Position numbers and translations under genes: made by a program
Shown here: one piece after another, positions 32,015-35,906 of the stretch
Layout: every line of letters begins with the position of its first letter
Numbering within the stretch: position 1 is the stretch's first letter
Assembly: GCA_013153035.1 (NCBI GenBank)
Contig: JAADFF010000054.1
Coordinates: forward strand, 1 to 35,906
Direction: 5' to 3'
Source: Dictyoglomota bacterium
Lineage (GTDB): Bacteria > Coprothermobacterota > Coprothermobacteria > Coprothermobacterales > JAADFF01
Length of the DNA stretch: 35,906 nt
The notes under the pieces: model-generated
Told to the model about the DNA's origin: nothing
The model's input: only the letters and a program-made list of their open reading frames with translations
The model's database searches: none

Positions 32015-32047
32015 AAAGGGGGAGCATACGCTCCCCCTTTTATTTTT
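32015..32047 (+). terminator. Intrinsic terminator between binding protein and transporter genes
   Basis: An 11-base stem, AAAGGGGGAGC / GCTCCCCCTTT, with loop ATAC, followed by TATTTTT. It lies 11 bases after the nupN stop and 18 bases before the nupO start. Partial read-through would give the usual excess of binding protein over transporter. Confidence 0.92.
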
Positions 32048-32064
32048 GTGGGAGGTGAAACAAC

Positions 32065-33642
32065 TTGCCCGGAGATATCATCCTCAAGATGGAAAACATC
32101 ACGAAACGCTTTCCTGGAGTACTTGCAAACGACCATATTAACTTTGACCTAAGAGAGGGAGAAGTTCATGCCCTTGTAGGTGAAAATGGTGCAGGTAAAT
32201 CGACTTTAATGAAGATTCTGTACGGACTTTATCATCCCGATGAAGGAACTATCTACATTAAGGTAGACGGTGAACTGAAACCTGTAAAATTTAAAAACCC
32301 TCAAGATGCTATCAAACATGGAATAGGAATGGTGCATCAGCATTTCATGCTTGTATACGGTCTTACCACAATTGAAAATATTATTTTAGGTTATGAACCA
32401 TCAGCTGTCATAGATTTCGATACTGCAAAAAAGGAGATTCAAAAAATAATGGATGAAAGTGGATTACATGTTCCACTCGATGTAGATGTAGAAGTACTTT
32501 CTGTGGGCCAGCAACAAAGAGTAGAAATACTTAAAGTGTTATACAGAAAAGCCAAAATCCTCATCCTTGATGAACCAACGGCAGTATTAACTCCACAAGA
32601 AACAGATGAGCTCTTCAACATTATTAATAGATTGAAAGAACAGGGGCATAGTATCATTTTCATCAGCCATAAGCTTCACGAGGTTATGGCTATAGCAGAC
32701 CGCATAAGTGTAATGCGTAAGGGTCGCCTTGTCCATACAATGCCTAAAAGCGAAGCAACAAAAGAAAAAATTGCAGAGCTCATGGTTGGTCATCCAGTGC
32801 TTCTGGATGTTCCAAGGCCCAATGTAACTCCTGGTGAGACAATATTAGAGGTTGAAAACCTCACGGTAGAGTCGGATACCAAAGGTGTCATGGCCGTTGA
32901 TAATGTTAGTTTTTATATACGAGCAGGTGAAATATACGGGATTGCCGGCGTTGAAGGAAACGGGCAGGCTGAACTTATAGAGGCCATTTATGGACTTAGG
33001 CCTCCGAAAGGTGGAAAAATCACCATAAAAGGTGAAGATATTACAGGTAAGCCTACCCATGTTATAAGAAAAAAAGGTGTCTCCCACATACCGGGAGATA
33101 GGCATAAGTTTGGTGTATTTTTGCCTTTTACACTTGCAGATAACAGTATTCTTGGCCACCATAGAGAAGAAAACTTTGCCAAATACGGCATATTTAGAAA
33201 ATTCTCCAACATAGCTCAATGGGCCAGAGAGATTATTAAGAAGTTCGATGTTAGAACCCCATCGGAAAAAGTTCCTATGAGTGCTCTTTCCGGTGGAAAT
33301 CAACAGAAATTTGTTGTGGGAAGAGAGATTAGCTTTGAACATGAACTCATGATTGCAGCACACCCTACAAGAGGTGTAGATATAGGAGCTATGGAATTCA
33401 TCTATAGACAACTATTTGAGGAGAAAAAACAGAAAAAAGCAATATTACTTGTGTCGGCAGACCTGGATGAGCTGCTGCTCCTTTCTGATAGGATAGGTGT
33501 TATGTTCAAAGGGAAGATCATCAAAGAACTTGATAACACGAGCAGACAAGTCACTCCAAAGGAAGTAGGATACTACATGCTCGGTGGAGATGTAGAAATA
33601 CATGAAGATAGTGACATAGCAGGGGGTGAACAAAGTGCCTAA
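32065..33642 (+). CDS. nupO: Nucleoside ABC transporter ATPase, duplicated
   Basis: 525 residues with two ABC domains, as in the sugar/nucleoside (MglA/NupO) group. Domain 1 (about 1-250): Walker A GENGAGKSTLMK, signature LSVGQQQRVEIL, Walker B ILILDEPTAVLTP, H-loop ISHKLHE. Domain 2 (about 255-510): Walker A degenerate as GVEGNGQAELIEA, signature LSGGNQQKFVVGREI, Walker B IAAHPTRGVD in place of DEPTRGVD. This degenerate second site is normal for the nucleoside branch. The TTG start is 7 bases after GGAGGTG, and an earlier ATG is absent. It overlaps nupP by 8 bases. Confidence 0.93.
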   Translation: MPGDIILKMENITKRFPGVLANDHINFDLREGEVHALVGENGAGKSTLMKILYGLYHPDEGTIYIKVDGELKPVKFKNPQDAIKHGIGMVHQHFMLVYGLTTIENIILGYEPSAVIDFDTAKKEIQKIMDESGLHVPLDVDVEVLSVGQQQRVEILKVLYRKAKILILDEPTAVLTPQETDELFNIINRLKEQGHSIIFISHKLHEVMAIADRISVMRKGRLVHTMPKSEATKEKIAELMVGHPVLLDVPRPNVTPGETILEVENLTVESDTKGVMAVDNVSFYIRAGEIYGIAGVEGNGQAELIEAIYGLRPPKGGKITIKGEDITGKPTHVIRKKGVSHIPGDRHKFGVFLPFTLADNSILGHHREENFAKYGIFRKFSNIAQWAREIIKKFDVRTPSEKVPMSALSGGNQQKFVVGREISFEHELMIAAHPTRGVDIGAMEFIYRQLFEEKKQKKAILLVSADLDELLLLSDRIGVMFKGKIIKELDNTSRQVTPKEVGYYMLGGDVEIHEDSDIAGGEQSA

Positions 33643-34777
33643 AAAGAAAACAAACAATATAAAATATTTCCTCTTGTCTCTCGTCGCCCCTGTTGTAGGT
33701 ATTTTGATATCGGCTATTTTACTATTTTTCTTGATACTACTTATCAGAAAAGGCTCCATCAGTGATACCATTCATGCCTTTTACATCATGGGGCAAACAC
33801 TAACATCTACCCAAGACTTAGGGTACATTATTGCAAGAGCTGAACCTCTTGTTATATCTGGTATCGCCGCAGCAATAGCATTTAGAGCAGGTGTCTTTAA
33901 CATTGGTACGGAAGGTCAATATTATATAGGCGGTCTTGTAGCATCTATATATGCGATTTATTTCTCATTTAAATCTCCTTCACTCCACTGGCTCAATGTC
34001 ATATTCGTCGTGATTTTTGCCATGCTTGGTGGTGCATTATGGGCACTTATACCAGCTATTTTGAAGGTAAAAAAGGGAGTACACGAAGTTATCACAACCA
34101 TCATGATGAATCAAATCGCATACACAACAGCCAAATATTTTGTAAATGGACCTCTAAGTGGTGTCAAAGGTGGAGAGAGTTTGGAACCCAAAACAATGAA
34201 TTTCCCTGCAGCTGTGGATTTCCATAGACTATACGATATATTCCATGGACATTTTCCATTCCCCAAATATATTCCACTATATGAAAGTCTCTTTATCGCA
34301 GCTATAATAGTTTTCGTAGCATATATCATTATCTTCTACACCAATTGGGGATTTGAAATAGAGATGCTTGGAACAAATCCCAATGCCACAAAATACAGTG
34401 GTGTGCCTCCTAAAGTAGTGGTTTTTAATGCCATGCTGTGGAGTGGTGCCATTGCAGGACTGATTAACATCCAAGAAATATTTGGTATTAAAGGCTACTA
34501 TACTCACCATATGACAAGCGGACTAGGCTTTGATGGTATTGCTGTAGCACTTATTGGATACAACAATCCTATTGGTGTGGTTTTAGCCGCATTTCTCTTT
34601 GGTTTCCTCAGAACAGCGGGTTATAATCTACAATTTGAGCTCGGCATACCAAACTCTACAATGGACCTCATTACAGGTTTTATTATCATTGTCATGGTAA
34701 TAGCAAGTGTGGCAATGAATAGATATATATCCAAGCTCCGTAGAAAAGAAGTCCTCTCTGAGGCAGGTGATAGATAA
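33635..34777 (+). CDS. nupP: Nucleoside ABC transporter permease 1
   Basis: About 380 residues and 8-10 membrane helices, BPD_transp_2 family. It begins with a short basic tail (PKKKTNN) and one helix, then AEPLVISGIAAAIAFRAGVFNIGTEGQYYIGGL, the family block with FNIGTEGQ, and later GFDGIAVALIGYNNPIGVVLAAFLFG. I use the GTG at 33635, 6 bases after AGGGGGTG; another GTG at 33626 is upstream but overlaps that Shine-Dalgarno. The stop overlaps the next ATG by one base (TAATG). Confidence 0.91.
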   Translation: MPKKKTNNIKYFLLSLVAPVVGILISAILLFFLILLIRKGSISDTIHAFYIMGQTLTSTQDLGYIIARAEPLVISGIAAAIAFRAGVFNIGTEGQYYIGGLVASIYAIYFSFKSPSLHWLNVIFVVIFAMLGGALWALIPAILKVKKGVHEVITTIMMNQIAYTTAKYFVNGPLSGVKGGESLEPKTMNFPAAVDFHRLYDIFHGHFPFPKYIPLYESLFIAAIIVFVAYIIIFYTNWGFEIEMLGTNPNATKYSGVPPKVVVFNAMLWSGAIAGLINIQEIFGIKGYYTHHMTSGLGFDGIAVALIGYNNPIGVVLAAFLFGFLRTAGYNLQFELGIPNSTMDLITGFIIIVMVIASVAMNRYISKLRRKEVLSEAGDR

Positions 34778-35652
34778 TGTGGCAAACAATTTGGTTTATT
34801 ATTAGAAGTACCATAATATCTTCAGCTCCAATCGGATATGCTGCACTTGGCGGTGTATTTAATGAACGCTCTGGTGTTGTTAATATAGCTCTTGAAGGCA
34901 TACTGCTTGTGTCATCCTTTGGTTATGTTGCCGGTGCCTTCTTTGGTCACAGTGCTTGGTGGGGATTATTTTGGGGTATTATGGCAGGTCTACTGCTATC
35001 ACTAATTCATGCCGTGGCAACTGTAACATTCAAAATTAACCATATCGTCAGTGGTGTTGCACTAAATACCATAGCTATAGGTGTAACTCGTATGCTATCG
35101 CTTGTCATGTTTGGACAAGAAACACAGAGTAAAACAAACTCTTACACCCAAATATTTGGCATGGACATTCAATGGCTTGTAGCCCTTATGCTATTCCTGG
35201 TAATTGCCCCACTATCATATTGGCTTTTGTTTAAAACATCTCTTGGACTTAGACTACGCTCTGTTGGTGAAAACCCAGAAGCTGCAGATAGCTTGGGTAT
35301 CAGTGTTGAGAAAATGAGATATACAGGTGTCCTTATAGGTGGTGTCATTGCCTCATTAGGAGGTATAGCATTATATCCTACAATATGGCAGAGTGGTATT
35401 TCCGGTGGAAGAGGTTTCATTGGTTTGGCATCAATGATTTTAGGAAATTGGATGCCTATCCGTTCGGTACTCGCCTCTACCATGTTCGGTTTTGCCGATG
35501 CTATAAGGTTACTTGATTTCGTTAAAGCCTACATACCTGATGAATTCTTAACCGCACTACCCTATGTGCTCGTTCTTGTCGTACTTGCAGGACTTATAGG
35601 AAAGGCCAGACCACCAAGAGCCGATGGTGTTCCCTATGTCAGAGGCGAATAA
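34777..35652 (+). CDS. nupQ: Nucleoside ABC transporter permease 2
   Basis: 291 residues, BPD_transp_2 family, the second half of the heterodimeric permease. It has APIGYAALGGVFNERSGVVNIALEGILL (N-E-R-S-G-V-V-N-I-A-L-E-G is the family signature), the coupling-helix region GLRLRSVGENPEAADSLGI, and a conserved terminal FGFADAIRLL. The gene order binding protein, ATPase, permease, permease equals nupNOPQ in Bacillus subtilis, a guanosine importer. It is the last gene of the operon and is followed by a terminator at 35685. Confidence 0.92.
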   Translation: MWQTIWFIIRSTIISSAPIGYAALGGVFNERSGVVNIALEGILLVSSFGYVAGAFFGHSAWWGLFWGIMAGLLLSLIHAVATVTFKINHIVSGVALNTIAIGVTRMLSLVMFGQETQSKTNSYTQIFGMDIQWLVALMLFLVIAPLSYWLLFKTSLGLRLRSVGENPEAADSLGISVEKMRYTGVLIGGVIASLGGIALYPTIWQSGISGGRGFIGLASMILGNWMPIRSVLASTMFGFADAIRLLDFVKAYIPDEFLTALPYVLVLVVLAGLIGKARPPRADGVPYVRGE

Positions 35653-35684
35653 TATTATATAAGGCAAATAATGTCAAATATATA

Positions 35685-35714
35685 AGGGGGACCGAGTGGT
35701 CCCCCTATCTTTTT
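35685..35714 (+). terminator. Intrinsic terminator after nupQ
   Basis: A 9-base stem, AGGGGGACC / GGTCCCCCT, with loop GAGT, followed by ATCTTTTT. It lies 32 bases after the nupQ stop. On the other strand the following tract is weaker (TATATATTT), but the hairpin may also stop transcription from the SLH gene. The remaining bases 35653-35684 and 35715-35760 show no other feature. Confidence 0.9.
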
Positions 35715-35760
35715 AGCTACAATTTCCTACAAAGTCATTTTCTGTAAATCATTACTGTAT

Positions 35761-35906
35761 TTACTTCGTAAGTAAATAGGCACGATAAAGCATAACAATA
35801 ACTTCTAATCTTGTAACATTATCAAAGGGTCTAAAAGTACCATCATCATATCCTTTTACTATTCCCTGCTTATACGCTATCTCAAGCCACGGTGCATACC
35901 ACTTAT
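35761..35906 (-). CDS. C-terminus of an SLH-domain (S-layer homology) protein, partial
   Basis: The minus strand encodes the last 47 complete codons of a protein running off the right edge, ending at TAA (35761-35763). The residues include WYAPWLEIAYKQGIVKGY, DDGTFRPFDNVTRLEVIVM and LYRAYLLTK. This is the SLH pattern: W-x-x-x-x-x-x-A-x-x-x-G-I-x-x-G-Y, D-G-T-F-R-P, then T-R-x-E. Such domains attach exported proteins to cell-wall polysaccharide or form the S-layer. Being C-terminal, it is probably the last of several SLH repeats. The N-terminal part and the overall function cannot be seen. Confidence 0.9.
   Translation of the reverse strand, partial: KWYAPWLEIAYKQGIVKGYDDGTFRPFDNVTRLEVIVMLYRAYLLTK

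Noticed and set aside
1-35906. CRISPR arrays, insertion sequences, prophage genes or attachment sites
   Set aside because: Reading both strands I found no regularly spaced repeats, transposase or integrase motifs, or terminal repeats. The tRNA genes show no adjacent integrase.

Overview
This window looks like chromosome from an anaerobic, probably thermophilic member of the Bacillota (Firmicutes). The evidence is a ribosomal protein L27 with the cleavable N-terminal extension and its Prp protease encoded beside L21, an S-layer homology domain, a BMP-family lipoprotein, AT-rich sequence with many ATA codons, strong GGAGG-type ribosome binding sites, and a TrmB with the long C-terminal extension known from thermophiles. 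I cannot name a genus. Non-ATG starts are very common: about 13 of roughly 33 genes appear to begin with GTG or TTG placed at normal distance from a strong Shine-Dalgarno sequence.

Layout, left to right. 1-1380 (minus): edge of a tRNA-Gly-like gene with a good promoter, a voltage-gated-type K+ channel, tRNA-Asp(GTC), and the RNase P RNA gene. 1394-4526 (minus): the operon rplU-prp-rpmA-obgE-nadD-rsfS behind a clear promoter at 4576-4603. 4600-7765 (minus): a B12-type ABC importer (btuF-btuC-btuD) behind a cobalamin riboswitch whose 3' end can sequester the btuF ribosome binding site. 7784-10353 (minus): an SDH/ClpP-class membrane-anchored protease, a rhomboid protease and TrmB. 10437-18026 (plus): a molybdenum/tungsten cofactor operon: moeA, a second moeA fused to a periplasmic-binding-like domain, moaA, two divergent MoaC-like genes, moaB with a natural penta-His stretch, lipA, and a CBS-domain gene. 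18021-22588 (minus): coaBC-lepA-hemW plus an unknown gene. 22641-23106: a PadR regulator and tRNA-Ser(CGA). 23119-27686 (minus): a three-gene SMC-type operon resembling MksBEF/Wadjet JetABC but without the JetD nuclease. 27756-30775 (plus): two translationally coupled MurJ-family flippases. 30831-35652 (plus): a nucleoside-type ABC importer (nupNOPQ-like) with an internal and a final terminator. 35761-35906 (minus): C-terminus of an SLH-domain protein.

The most unusual thing I found is the pair of tandem MoaC-like proteins at 14487-15901. Aligned by eye to E. coli MoaC, each has lost part of the known active-site residues, and the losses are largely complementary: the first keeps the His77, Arg104, Glu112/Glu114 and KSGGKSG equivalents but lacks Asp128/Lys131; the second keeps the Lys51 (KGD) and Asp128/Lys131 equivalents but lacks His77 and the two Glu. 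Because MoaC active sites lie at subunit interfaces, this suggests an obligate heteromeric cyclic pyranopterin monophosphate synthase. The SMC operon without a nuclease, the MurJ pair and the riboswitch architecture are secondary points of interest.
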